From Pseudoalteromonas sp. FUC4 (lineage in GTDB: Bacteria; Pseudomonadota; Gammaproteobacteria; Enterobacterales; Alteromonadaceae): a stretch of DNA of 64,000 nt. The position numbers and the translations under genes are program-made. Each line of letters opens with the position of its first letter. The stretch's first letter is position 1. Under the pieces are notes generated by a model. That model saw nothing but the letters and a program-made list of their open reading frames with translations. It was not told the DNA's origin and did no database searches. Below are positions 8,997 through 17,534 of this stretch, one piece after another. The DNA lies in assembly GCF_008370255.1 (NCBI RefSeq), contig NZ_SEUI01000003.1, positions 97,025-161,024 on the forward strand, written 5' to 3'.

Positions 8997-9899
8997 ATGT
9001 ATTTAAGCTTTTTTAATTTAAGTGAAATGCCTTTCACGTTAACCCCTAACACGCAATTTTTTTGTGCACTTGAGCCGCACCACGAAGCGATGCAAGTGCT
9101 AACAACTGCCATTGAAATGGGGGAGGGGTTTATTAAGGTTACTGGTGAAGTTGGAACTGGTAAAACATTGCTTTGTAGAAAGTTATTAAATCAACTTGAG
9201 CCAGATTACATTGTGGCTTATTTACCTAACTCTTATTTAAGCCCAGAAGAGCTTAGATGGGCGATTGCAGTTGAGCTGGGCATGGATGTAGATAAAGCAT
9301 TGGATCAACAAGCACTAGGACAGCTTATAAATCATCATTTACTCGACTTACAAGAAGACAATGAGCGCGTAGTACTTTTGATAGATGAAGCGCAATGCTT
9401 GAGCTGGGAGACTCTAGAGGCGCTTAGGTTATTTACAAACTTAGAAACAGAAAGCGAAAAGCTGATTCAAGTAGTGCTATTTGGACAACCAGAACTTGAT
9501 GAAAAACTGGCAAATAATAAAGTAAGGCAGTTACGCCAACGTATCAGTTTTTCGTATAAATTAAGGGCGATGACTGGTGCAGAGGTTGTTTATTATATTA
9601 ATCATCGCTTACAAGTTGCAGGGTTTAATCGGCCTCCTTTATTTAATAATAGTATGGGGCTTAAGATTGCCAGAGCTAGCCGTGGAATTCCTAGATTAGT
9701 TAATGTTTTATGCCACAAAGCACTATTACAAGCGTACGGTGAAGGATTAAATACAATAACAAATCGCCATATTCAGCTTGCCATAAAAGATACCGAAGAC
9801 TGCGCAAAATACCGGACAGGCCAATATTGGAGTTACAGCGCGTTAATGTTTAGTGTTTTAGCTATTGCTGCCATATGGGTTTGGAGGCAGTGGTTATGA
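8997..9899 (+). CDS. mshM: MshM, ExeA-like AAA ATPase of the MSHA system
   Basis: The 300-residue protein begins with the LSFFNLSEMPFTLTPNT signature of the ExeA/GspA ATPase family. It has Walker A GEVGTGKT (about 48-55) and Walker B VVLLIDEAQ (about 120-128), followed by a winged-helix-like region with ASRGIPRLVNVLCHKAL. A C-terminal membrane helix (about 280-297) would anchor it in the inner membrane. ExeA-type proteins help assemble secretins through the cell wall, so it probably helps place MshL. It starts two bases after the mshL stop and overlaps mshN by four bases. Confidence 0.88.
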   Translation: MYLSFFNLSEMPFTLTPNTQFFCALEPHHEAMQVLTTAIEMGEGFIKVTGEVGTGKTLLCRKLLNQLEPDYIVAYLPNSYLSPEELRWAIAVELGMDVDKALDQQALGQLINHHLLDLQEDNERVVLLIDEAQCLSWETLEALRLFTNLETESEKLIQVVLFGQPELDEKLANNKVRQLRQRISFSYKLRAMTGAEVVYYINHRLQVAGFNRPPLFNNSMGLKIARASRGIPRLVNVLCHKALLQAYGEGLNTITNRHIQLAIKDTEDCAKYRTGQYWSYSALMFSVLAIAAIWVWRQWL

Positions 9900-11071
9900 G
9901 CGTTATAAATAATATGCTTAAAAATATTGAGCAACGTGAAGCTAAGCAAGTAAGTATTAAAGAAGGTGTAAGCATAAAGCCAATATATGATGTAAGAAAC
10001 ATTGTATTTAAAGCCGTAATTTTACTTATTATGTTAAGTGTCATTTTTTTAGCATACCTGTATTTACCTACCGCCGACAAAAAAGAGACCCAGCGTGAGC
10101 CTGTGTTACCAAAGCAAAAAATGGTCGCGGTTATAACCTCTAATTTACCTGACTCCCAAGATGAAAAAAGCCCTGCAGAACCTTTGGTTGAGCAAGAAGC
10201 TGTGAAGACGGTTATGCCAATTGAGCAGGTAATACCAAAAGTTAATTATTTAGCTGAACCTAAGTTGAGTGAAGCTACATTATTGGTTTCTCAGCCAATA
10301 GTTGAGCCGGTTGTAATTGCCGAGGTTAAACAAAGTTCTGCATTAGCTAATAAAGAGTTAACCGCTAACGAAGTTACTGTGAGTAAGCCAAAAATTACGG
10401 CAGAGACTAAAGCGAAGCCAGTGACTAAAGCTAAGCCAGTGACTAAAGCTAAGCCCCAAAATACTATGATTAAAAGTGTGGCAGAAGCTAAGTCGCCACA
10501 GGCTTTATTGCTTGAGCAGTTAGCTGCAGCTAAGCAAGCAATACAGTTTGGCTTATACAACGAAGCTATAAGTGATTTAAACGTGATTTTAGCGCAATCG
10601 CCTTTACATGTTGAGGCTCGAAATTTACTGGCCGCAACTTACTTTAAACAACAAGATATAAATTCGGCAGAGCAGGTTTTACAAGCGGGTATTCGCCAAA
10701 GTCCTAACGTACTTGAATGGCGTGTAATGCTAAGCAAAATACTTATTATGCAACAACAGTATGAAGGGGTATTGCTGCTTTTAAGTGATGAATTTGAGCC
10801 TCAAGCGAATCTTGATTTTTGGGTGCTGCAAGGTACTGCCGCGCAAAGTGCAAGTAAGCACCATAAAGCACTTGAAAGTTTTAAACATCTTACAAAGCTT
10901 CAGCCTAGTCAAGCCAAGTGGTGGCTTGCACTTGCAACCTCAAAAGATGCACTGGGAGAATATTTGGATGCTAAACAGCTTTACAAAGTAGCCCTAGATT
11001 TAGGTGGATTAAATACAGCTATGACTCAGCATGCATTACAGCGTTTAGTTGCGCTAAAGGAGGCCGTATGA
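9896..11071 (+). CDS. mshN: MSHA biogenesis protein MshN (TPR protein)
   Basis: The start is placed at ATG 9896, because GGAGG lies 8 bases upstream, ATGA overlaps the mshM stop, and MSVINNMLKNIEQRE is the family N-terminus; an ATG at 9875 is less likely. The 391-residue protein has one membrane helix (about 37-58), then a Pro/Lys/Val/Glu-rich stretch to about residue 200. Three near-identical KAKPVT units are included (see the repeat at 10405-10458). A C-terminal tetratricopeptide region (about 205-390) follows, with units such as YNEAISDLNVILAQSP. It resembles the GspB/TonB-like plus TPR partner of MshM and is likely periplasmic. Confidence 0.85.
   Translation: MSVINNMLKNIEQREAKQVSIKEGVSIKPIYDVRNIVFKAVILLIMLSVIFLAYLYLPTADKKETQREPVLPKQKMVAVITSNLPDSQDEKSPAEPLVEQEAVKTVMPIEQVIPKVNYLAEPKLSEATLLVSQPIVEPVVIAEVKQSSALANKELTANEVTVSKPKITAETKAKPVTKAKPVTKAKPQNTMIKSVAEAKSPQALLLEQLAAAKQAIQFGLYNEAISDLNVILAQSPLHVEARNLLAATYFKQQDINSAEQVLQAGIRQSPNVLEWRVMLSKILIMQQQYEGVLLLLSDEFEPQANLDFWVLQGTAAQSASKHHKALESFKHLTKLQPSQAKWWLALATSKDALGEYLDAKQLYKVALDLGGLNTAMTQHALQRLVALKEAV
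10405..10458 (+). repeat. Three tandem 18-bp units inside mshN
   Basis: Three consecutive copies of GACTAAAGCTAAGCCAGT occur. The first has one G for T, and the last drifts at its end. They encode a TKAKPV repeat in the proline/lysine-rich spacer. Such in-frame repeats can change copy number by slippage and alter the length of the periplasmic linker. Confidence 0.9.
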
Positions 11072-12795
11072 GACCTAGTTTAAAAATGCGCTTAGGCGAT
11101 TTACTTGTTCATGAACACATGATCACCGAAGCGCAACTAAGTGAAGCATTAAATGTTCAAGCAGCGACGGGTCGTAAATTAGGTTCGACACTTATTACCC
11201 TTGAGTTTATTAGTGAGCCACAACTATTACGCTTTTTAGCGCAGCAATTACAGGTACCTTTTTTAGATATATCACAGCGAAAAATATCACACGATGTATC
11301 TAAGCTTTTATCTGAAGTATATGCGCGTCGTTACAGAGCATTAGTAATTGAAGACAATGGTGACTCTGTTTTGCTCGGGATGAGCGATCCTGCTGATTTA
11401 AGGAGCCTTGATCAACTTGCGACTATGCTCGCTCCTAAACGAATTGATTTAGCCGTTGTTCAAGAAAGCCAAGTCATGGCTGCGTTTGACAACGTATATC
11501 GCCGCACAGATGAAATTACCAACTTTGCGGCACAGCTTCAGGAAGAATATCAAGACGTAGAAGAATTTGATTTAAATTCTTTAGGTGATGAGACATCAGA
11601 TGCAACTGTTGTAAAGTTACTGCAATCAATCTTTGAGGATGCTGTGCAAGTTCGCGCATCCGATATTCACATAGAGCCAGATGAAGGCTTATTACGTATT
11701 CGCCAGCGTGTAGATGGCATATTACAAGAGCACACTCTTAACCAAGTAAAAATAGCATCGGCATTGGTGCTTCGTTTAAAGCTTATGTCGGGATTAGATA
11801 TATCTGAAAAACGTCTTCCTCAAGATGGCCGGTTTAATATAAAAGTGCGCAGTCATAGTATTGATGTTCGCTTATCTACCATGCCGGTCCAGCATGGTGA
11901 ATCAGTTGTAATGCGCCTGCTTGATCAATCCGCAGGATTACTATCGTTAGATGAAACGGGTATGCCTGCACACATATTAAAACGTGTGCGCAGCATTATA
12001 AAACGTCCACATGGCATGGTTTTAGTTACCGGGCCAACAGGTTCGGGTAAAACAACCACACTATACGGTGCACTAAGTGAACTGAATCAACAAGAAAGTA
12101 AAATTATTACAGTAGAGGATCCGGTTGAATATCGTATTGGGCGTATTAACCAAGTACAAATTAATAATAAAATAGGGCTGAGCTTTGCAAGTATTTTACG
12201 GACCGCTCTAAGGCAAGATCCTGACATTATAATGGTCGGCGAAATGCGGGACCAAGAAACGGTCGATATTGGATTAAGGGCCGCTTTAACAGGTCATCTC
12301 GTACTATCAACGTTACATACCAATGATGCAATTACCAGCGCTATGCGCTTAATAGACATGGGCGCACCTGCTTACTTAGTGGCAAGCTCCCTGCGCGCAA
12401 TTATTGCCCAGCGATTAGTAAGGCGAGTATGTAATGACTGTAAAGTACCTTACCTGCCAGATCGCCAAGAAATAAGCTGGTTAAAATACTTAGGCGAAAA
12501 TGTTACTGACGCTCAATTTTCTAAAGGGCAAGGTTGCACAGCATGTAATCACAGTGGTTATAAAGGACGTGTAGGTATTTTTGAGTTGCTTGAAATGGAT
12601 GATGCAATGATGGATGCATTACGAGTTAACGACACACAAGGCTTTGCAAAAGCAGCTAAAAATAGCGCGAATTTTTCACCACTTTCAATAATGGCATTAA
12701 ATTACGCTAAACAAGGTATCACCTCGTTAGATGAAGTATTTAAAGTGGCTGAGTATATCCCAGAAATAGTAGGGGATATTGATGCAGCTATATAG
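11068..12795 (+). CDS. mshE: MshE, c-di-GMP-binding MSHA extension ATPase
   Basis: The 575-residue GspE/PilB-type ATPase has two tandem MshEN half motifs at its N-terminus: RLGDLLVHEHMITEAQLSEA with a following Gln, and KLGSTLITLEFISEPQLLRF. These match the RLGxxL...L..AL..Q pattern that binds cyclic di-GMP in MshE. The ATPase core has an Asp box, Walker A GPTGSGKTTT (about 325) and Walker B DPDIIMVGEMRD. The His box follows at GHLVLSTLHTNDA, and the metal-binding CNDC...CTAC pairs lie near 455-497. It powers pilus assembly at the cytoplasmic face with platform MshG. Overlaps of four bases with mshN and about 14 with mshG support co-translation. Confidence 0.95.
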   Translation: MRPSLKMRLGDLLVHEHMITEAQLSEALNVQAATGRKLGSTLITLEFISEPQLLRFLAQQLQVPFLDISQRKISHDVSKLLSEVYARRYRALVIEDNGDSVLLGMSDPADLRSLDQLATMLAPKRIDLAVVQESQVMAAFDNVYRRTDEITNFAAQLQEEYQDVEEFDLNSLGDETSDATVVKLLQSIFEDAVQVRASDIHIEPDEGLLRIRQRVDGILQEHTLNQVKIASALVLRLKLMSGLDISEKRLPQDGRFNIKVRSHSIDVRLSTMPVQHGESVVMRLLDQSAGLLSLDETGMPAHILKRVRSIIKRPHGMVLVTGPTGSGKTTTLYGALSELNQQESKIITVEDPVEYRIGRINQVQINNKIGLSFASILRTALRQDPDIIMVGEMRDQETVDIGLRAALTGHLVLSTLHTNDAITSAMRLIDMGAPAYLVASSLRAIIAQRLVRRVCNDCKVPYLPDRQEISWLKYLGENVTDAQFSKGQGCTACNHSGYKGRVGIFELLEMDDAMMDALRVNDTQGFAKAAKNSANFSPLSIMALNYAKQGITSLDEVFKVAEYIPEIVGDIDAAI

Positions 12796-14002
12796 CTATA
12801 AGGCGAAAGACAGCAAGGGTGTATTGGTTAAAGGCCAATTAGAAGCAAGTAACCAAGCTGGCGTAGCTGATAGTTTAATAAAGCGTCAATTTATACCCAT
12901 ATCAATTTCTTTAGTTGAAACAAAAAATAATATTAAAATTTTCGATAACTTGTTTGCCGAAAAAATAACGCTAGACGACATGATTATGTTTTCTAGGCAA
13001 ATGTACTCACTATTAAAAGCAGGTATCCCAATCATACGAGCAATGGTTGGGTTGGCAGATACCACGCAAAATAAAGAATTTAAAAATGTACTAATAGAAG
13101 TGACTAGGCAGCTTGAGCAAGGCCGTGACTTGTCCAGTGCTATGGCAATACATAGCGAAGTGTTTAGCCGATTAACTGTGTCAATGGTAATGGTTGGTGA
13201 AGGTTCTGGTCGATTAGAGGATGCATTTTACCAACTCGCTATTTATTTTGAAAAAGAACAGGAAACCCGAAAACGTATAAAAGCAGCAATGCGCTATCCC
13301 ACTTTTGTCATTTTGGCTTTAGTAGGAGCCATGATTATTTTGAATATTTTTGTGATCCCTACCTTTGCGAGTATGTTCGAAAAATTTGATGCCGAATTGC
13401 CGTTAATGACTCAAATATTAATTGGCACTAGCAGCTTTTTTGTTAACTACTGGTGGTTATTGTTGGTGATGGGTATTGGTTCTGTCCTCGCGTGGAAACG
13501 TTATTTAAATACAGATGCTGGGCGGTTCAAGTGGGATCAATATAAATTAAAAATTCCCTTTATTGGCGATATTTTAAAACGTACGTTGCTTGCACGTTAC
13601 AGTCAAAGTTTAGCTATGGTATTACGGTCTGGTGTACCTATGACCACTGGATTATCGTTAACAGCGCATGCTGTAGATAATAGCTATATGGAAAAAGCGA
13701 TTATAACTATGCGCCAAGATATAGAGAAGGGCGATAGTTTACTTAGAGCGTCAAAAAGCTCTGAGCTGTTTTCTCAGCTTGTATTACAGATGGTTGCGGT
13801 GGGTGAAGAAACAGGCCGGGTTGATGAGTTACTTCAAGAGGCTGCTGATTATTATGAGCGTGAAGTTGATTACGATCTACGTAGTTTAACCGCAAAAATA
13901 GAACCTATTTTAACAGTGTTTGTTGCCATTATGGTGCTGATTTTAGCATTAGGTATTTTTATGCCGATGTGGAACATGATGTCAGCGATTAAAGGTAATT
14001 AA
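12782..14002 (+). CDS. mshG: MshG, inner-membrane platform protein (GspF/PilC family)
   Basis: The start is taken at ATG 12782, giving MQLYSYKAKDSKG, the usual family beginning, with AGGGGA at 12771-12776; a TTG just before it is less likely. The 406-residue protein has two repeated GspF domains. Each begins with a segment like FSRQMYSLLKAGIPIIRAM or YSQSLAMVLRSGVPMTTGL and includes VGEGSGRLEDAF or VGEETGRVDELL. There are three membrane helices, near 170-195, 215-235 and 375-400. It couples the ATPase MshE to pilin addition in the membrane. Confidence 0.93.
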   Translation: MQLYSYKAKDSKGVLVKGQLEASNQAGVADSLIKRQFIPISISLVETKNNIKIFDNLFAEKITLDDMIMFSRQMYSLLKAGIPIIRAMVGLADTTQNKEFKNVLIEVTRQLEQGRDLSSAMAIHSEVFSRLTVSMVMVGEGSGRLEDAFYQLAIYFEKEQETRKRIKAAMRYPTFVILALVGAMIILNIFVIPTFASMFEKFDAELPLMTQILIGTSSFFVNYWWLLLVMGIGSVLAWKRYLNTDAGRFKWDQYKLKIPFIGDILKRTLLARYSQSLAMVLRSGVPMTTGLSLTAHAVDNSYMEKAIITMRQDIEKGDSLLRASKSSELFSQLVLQMVAVGEETGRVDELLQEAADYYEREVDYDLRSLTAKIEPILTVFVAIMVLILALGIFMPMWNMMSAIKGN

Positions 14003-14006
14003 CCAA

Positions 14007-14591
14007 GTGATAGCATCAAAGGCTTACTCAAAAGGTTTCTCATTATTTGAGTTAGTTATTGTTGTTATTTTATTGGCCGTAATTATGAGTTTTGCTATAC
14101 CTCAATATATAGGTATTAAAAATCAAGCGCATAATGCAAGCGTGGATGCTATTGCAGGTGGTTTCTCATCGGCCGTTGACATGGTTAGGGGTCAGTGGGA
14201 ATTAGAAGGGAGACCAAGCAGTAGGTCAAACAAAACATTTGTTAATTATGGAGGAGTAATCGTTGGTGTTGATGGAATGTTAGGTACACCAACAAGCGAT
14301 GAAACAGAAAAAAAAGATACTCGTGCTGAAGCTATAAATGCCAATAAATGTCGCCAAGTTTTAAATGTAATTTTACAAGACGCACCCAGTAGTACCTTGA
14401 GTAGTGATATATCAAAAATAAAAAGTGTAAGTTTTTTAGTTAGGTACAATGCAGAAAGTACGCAATGCGTCTACTATTTAGCTCATACCTTTGATATTAA
14501 AAGTATACCTACCAATACGGGTGAAATATTAGGGTTAACAGGTTTTTCATACTTTGCTAAAACAGGCAAAGTAAAAATATTTAAAAATTAA
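14007..14591 (+). CDS. mshB: MSHA minor prepilin, MshB-like
   Basis: The 194-residue class III-type prepilin starts at a GTG with AAAGG about 11 bases before it. The leader ends SKG and the mature protein starts FSLFELVIVV with Glu at +5, the prepilin peptidase signature. The N-terminal helix is followed by a globular domain containing two Cys residues (NKCRQV and STQCVYY), probably forming a disulfide. In the msh operon the gene after mshG may be mshF or mshB. The genuine prepilin site and SVDAIAGGFSSAVDMVRGQW favour MshB. It is probably a minor or initiating pilin. Confidence 0.65.
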   Translation: MIASKAYSKGFSLFELVIVVILLAVIMSFAIPQYIGIKNQAHNASVDAIAGGFSSAVDMVRGQWELEGRPSSRSNKTFVNYGGVIVGVDGMLGTPTSDETEKKDTRAEAINANKCRQVLNVILQDAPSSTLSSDISKIKSVSFLVRYNAESTQCVYYLAHTFDIKSIPTNTGEILGLTGFSYFAKTGKVKIFKN

Positions 14592-14612
14592 GTAATTAAA
14601 AGAGGCTTACTT

Positions 14613-15185
14613 ATGAAAACGCAATCGTTAAAAAGTTTACCAATGAATAAACAAGCAGGTTTTACACTTGTTGAATTGATCATCGTAATTGTTATTTTGG
14701 GCATTTTGGCTGTTACCGCAGCACCTCGTTTTTTAAATTTACAGGGTGACGCGAATGCTTCAACACTTGAAGGATTACAGGGCTCTATTCGCAGTGGTAT
14801 GAATATTGTGAATGGGAAGGCTATAATTGCTAGCACGCAAAAGGAAAAAACAGAAACTGTTGCAGTTGATACAGGAAATGTTGCTATTGTGTATGGTTAT
14901 CCAGCTGCAAAAGAGGCTGCGTTTGAAGCATTTTTGGATGTGGATTTCGATGGTACTGGAGCTGATATAGCAGACTTTAATTTTGTAGAAACGACTAATG
15001 GTACTAATGGTACTACTGATGCTGGTGCCGTACCAAAAGTTACTATTTACCCAAACAGCTATACTGCAACAGGGGACTCAGCTACAGATGACAAATGTCG
15101 TATTGAGTATACTCAAGCAACGGCGACTACTGGGCCAGTGATAGTGACGCCGCCTAAAGTTGAGCTTTTTATAGAAGGCTGTTAA
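14613..15185 (+). CDS. mshA: MshA, major MSHA pilin
   Basis: The 190-residue prepilin has a 16-residue leader ending QAG. The mature protein begins FTLVELIIVIVILGILAVTA and continues with APRFLNLQGDANASTLEGLQ, the hallmark start of MshA. Two Cys residues near the C-terminus (DKCRIEY and the final residue of EGC) should form the D-region disulfide. The start at 14613 is supported by AGAGG 7 bases upstream; an internal ATG at 14643 lacks one. The variable middle is rich in Thr, Gly and Asp. It should be cleaved by a prepilin peptidase encoded elsewhere and is the bulk subunit of the pilus. Confidence 0.9.
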   Translation: MKTQSLKSLPMNKQAGFTLVELIIVIVILGILAVTAAPRFLNLQGDANASTLEGLQGSIRSGMNIVNGKAIIASTQKEKTETVAVDTGNVAIVYGYPAAKEAAFEAFLDVDFDGTGADIADFNFVETTNGTNGTTDAGAVPKVTIYPNSYTATGDSATDDKCRIEYTQATATTGPVIVTPPKVELFIEGC

Positions 15186-15193
15186 TTACATAA

Positions 15194-15685
15194 ATGAAAA
15201 GCAGTAGTAAGCAACGATTGCGTGGCTTCACACTCATTGAGTTAATTATTACTCTAGTAATATTGGGAATACTGTCGGTAACGGCAGTTCCCAAATTTCT
15301 GGGCAGCTCAACAGAAGACGCCTATTCGTATCGAGATCGTACTTTAAATGCACTGAGAACAGTGCAGCTACGTGCCATGCAAAATACAGCAATGGCAAGT
15401 TGTTATACCCTTTATATAACCTCCACACTTATTGCTCCCCCCACACCCGATACATGTATCGGAGGAGCTGATGCTAATAATACCGATCATTTAGTGGTAC
15501 AAATAAACACGCAAAGAAGTGACATAACATTTAACGCTTTAGATAGTAACGCGAATATATTTACCCAAATTAGCTTTGATCCTTTAGGTAAATCAAATCA
15601 AACCTGTACTTCGCAGTGTCGAATAGATGTTGGATTAGCTGGCGTATGCATCAGTGGTGAAGGGCTTATCTATGCGTGCCCTTAG
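15194..15685 (+). CDS. mshC: MshC, minor prepilin (GspH-like)
   Basis: The 163-residue protein has a leader ending RLRG followed by FTLIELIITLVILGILSVTA (Glu at +5). The helix leads into YRDRTLNALRTVQLRAMQNT, the usual GspH/FimT-type continuation in MshC. Four or more Cys residues in the C-terminal domain suggest disulfides. It starts eight bases after mshA and overlaps the mshD start. It is probably part of the minor-pilin tip complex. Confidence 0.85.
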   Translation: MKSSSKQRLRGFTLIELIITLVILGILSVTAVPKFLGSSTEDAYSYRDRTLNALRTVQLRAMQNTAMASCYTLYITSTLIAPPTPDTCIGGADANNTDHLVVQINTQRSDITFNALDSNANIFTQISFDPLGKSNQTCTSQCRIDVGLAGVCISGEGLIYACP

Positions 15686-16211
15686 TGTGAAGGGTTTTAC
15701 TCTAATAGAGCTTATTATTGGCATAGTAATGTTTGCTATCGCGCTTAGTATTATTACCGCTTTAATAGCCCCACAAGCCAAAAAAAGTGCAGAGCCAATT
15801 ATTGCTTTAAGGGCCTCTGAATTTGGTCAATCACTAATGAACGAAATTCAAAGTAAATCGTTTGATGAGCACAGCGATAGAAGCGCTCCTTTTAGGCGTT
15901 GCGGCGAAACAACCTTGGGTGCTGAGGCTTGTACCGCACCTGCTGACTTAGGAGTAGATAACTCAGAAACCAGAACCAGTTATAACGATGTAGATGACTA
16001 TATTGCACTTTCTAATCAACCGATTACAAATAGCCTAGGTGAGGTGTTAAGCGAGTACAGTGACTTTAACTTAGTTATTACAGTCCAGTACGATAGCGAC
16101 TTTAACGAATTGACCATCAACGATGGCACAACCTTTAAGCGTATTACTATAAAAGTAACATCACCCTTAGGCGAAGTTTACGGATTTAGTGCTTATAAGG
16201 GGAATTACTAA
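15672..16211 (+). CDS. mshD: MshD, minor prepilin
   Basis: The start is put at ATG 15672, preceded by AAGGG at 15660-15664 and giving a short leader MRALSVKG; GTG codons at 15654 and 15657 would add six residues. The mature N-terminus FTLIELIIGIVMFAIALSII has Glu at +5. The following ALRASEFGQSLMNEIQSKSFDEHSD matches the GspI-like MshD family, where the FDE segment is conserved. It is probably a tip-complex pilin. It overlaps mshC by 14 bases and mshO by one. Confidence 0.85.
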   Translation: MRALSVKGFTLIELIIGIVMFAIALSIITALIAPQAKKSAEPIIALRASEFGQSLMNEIQSKSFDEHSDRSAPFRRCGETTLGAEACTAPADLGVDNSETRTSYNDVDDYIALSNQPITNSLGEVLSEYSDFNLVITVQYDSDFNELTINDGTTFKRITIKVTSPLGEVYGFSAYKGNY

Positions 16212-17053
16212 TGCAAAGAGCCAAATATCAAAATGCATTTACCCTTATAGAGCTATTACTTGTTATGGTTATTATTGGTATTTTAGCCGTAAGTGCGTTT
16301 TCGTTTATTGGTGCTGGAGTCAGTATTTATTCGCAAGGGGTTGAACGCCAAGAAGCTGTAGCCCAAGCTCGTTTTTTAATAACGCGACTCAGTAAAGAGT
16401 TGCGCCATGCTACGCCAAATTCCTTAAGGCTCTCTTGCGATAATAATACTAGCGGAGCGTGTAGTGCGCAGCAGTGTTTAGAATTTACGCCGTTTTTATC
16501 GGCCACTCACTATACAAATTATTTACCAACTGTAGCGCCTTTTAATGTTAGCGCTGTTGATTTTGAACTTAATAATTTAATTGAGCCGCAAGCTGGAGAT
16601 TGGGCAACGATATACCCATTAAGCAGCGCTGATATATACGATGAGAATAATAATAAACGTTTAATAATATCAGCATTTAATAGCTCCACCACTAGTGCAA
16701 TTGATGAGTGGCAATTTAGCAAAGCATTTGCCCAAGAGTCGCCGAGTAAGCGCCTTTATTTACTCTCTCAACCTGTAAGCTTTTGCGTTGAAGGGCTGTA
16801 TTTATATAGATATACCAATTACGGTTTTACTGTTAATCAATTAGATGCCGTGAGCTTACAAATAAGCAGTGGTGTTAAACGTGATTTATTAGGTATTTAT
16901 ATTGCTAACAATTTAGCGAGCGATTTGTTTTTTACTCTTGATGCGCTCTCCCTACAAAGAAACGCTGTGCTTAATGTTAATGCGCAAATGCAATTTAACG
17001 ATACTGAAGTTATGAGCTTTAACCATGAGGTGCATATTCCTAATGTACCTTAA
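16211..17053 (+). CDS. mshO: MshO, minor prepilin (GspJ-like) with Ala at -1
   Basis: The 280-residue protein starts MQRAKYQNA then FTLIELLLVMVIIGILAVSA. The hydrophobic stem and Glu at +5 are classic, but the residue before the cleavage site is Ala rather than the nearly invariant Gly. GVERQEAVAQARFLITRLSKELRHATPNS is the GspJ-like continuation found in MshO. Several Cys residues occur. It is adjacent to mshD (one-base overlap) and mshP. Its role is presumably in the tip complex; processing may be slower than for the other pilins. Confidence 0.83.
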   Translation: MQRAKYQNAFTLIELLLVMVIIGILAVSAFSFIGAGVSIYSQGVERQEAVAQARFLITRLSKELRHATPNSLRLSCDNNTSGACSAQQCLEFTPFLSATHYTNYLPTVAPFNVSAVDFELNNLIEPQAGDWATIYPLSSADIYDENNNKRLIISAFNSSTTSAIDEWQFSKAFAQESPSKRLYLLSQPVSFCVEGLYLYRYTNYGFTVNQLDAVSLQISSGVKRDLLGIYIANNLASDLFFTLDALSLQRNAVLNVNAQMQFNDTEVMSFNHEVHIPNVP

Positions 17054-17534
17054 AAAAAATCCCCACGGAAAAGCTTTACCCAGTAAACAAAAAGGAAACT
17101 TAATAATTGTTTCTTTGGTAATTATTGTTGCTTTATTAGCACTAGGATTAGCATTAGTTAAAGTGCTTTCTGGTGCATCTCAACAAAATACCATTGAGTA
17201 TTATGGGGCTCGCGCTTATATGGCAGCACAAAGCGGCCTTGAAAGTGGTTTAACACAACTATTTCCAATAAATAGCTCAGTTCAAAGCTGTGCATCAGTT
17301 ACTACTGATTTAACTTTCCAAGCTGCATATTTAGCTAACTGTAAAGTAGTGGTAAGTTGCGATGAATATATAGACCTACCAGATAGCAGTACAACAAACG
17401 GGCTTGTGAATATATATTACTTACAAAGCAGTGCAACGTGCGCCGCAATTGATTGCCCTGCAGGGAGTAGCTGCAGAAAAGATTATTGGCAAACACAAAG
17501 AACGCTCAGTGTGGAGGCTAAAACCTTACCATGA
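17043..17534 (+). CDS. mshP: MSHA biogenesis protein MshP (PilX-like)
   Basis: The 163-residue protein from ATG 17043 (an in-frame ATG at 17025 would add six residues) has a basic N-terminus then GNLIIVSLVIIVALLALGLA. This is a pilin-like membrane helix without the FTLIE cleavage signature, as in PilX/MshP proteins. AARAYMAAQSGLE-type spacing (here ARAYMAAQSGLESGL) is the conserved segment after the helix. Cys-rich C-terminus. It overlaps both mshO and mshQ, so it is probably translated with them. Confidence 0.8.
   Translation: MYLKKNPHGKALPSKQKGNLIIVSLVIIVALLALGLALVKVLSGASQQNTIEYYGARAYMAAQSGLESGLTQLFPINSSVQSCASVTTDLTFQAAYLANCKVVVSCDEYIDLPDSSTTNGLVNIYYLQSSATCAAIDCPAGSSCRKDYWQTQRTLSVEAKTLP

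Noticed and set aside
14007..14591. Calling the gene after mshG mshF
   Set aside because: The protein has a full prepilin cleavage site and pilin-like domain, which suits MshB better; the name remains uncertain.
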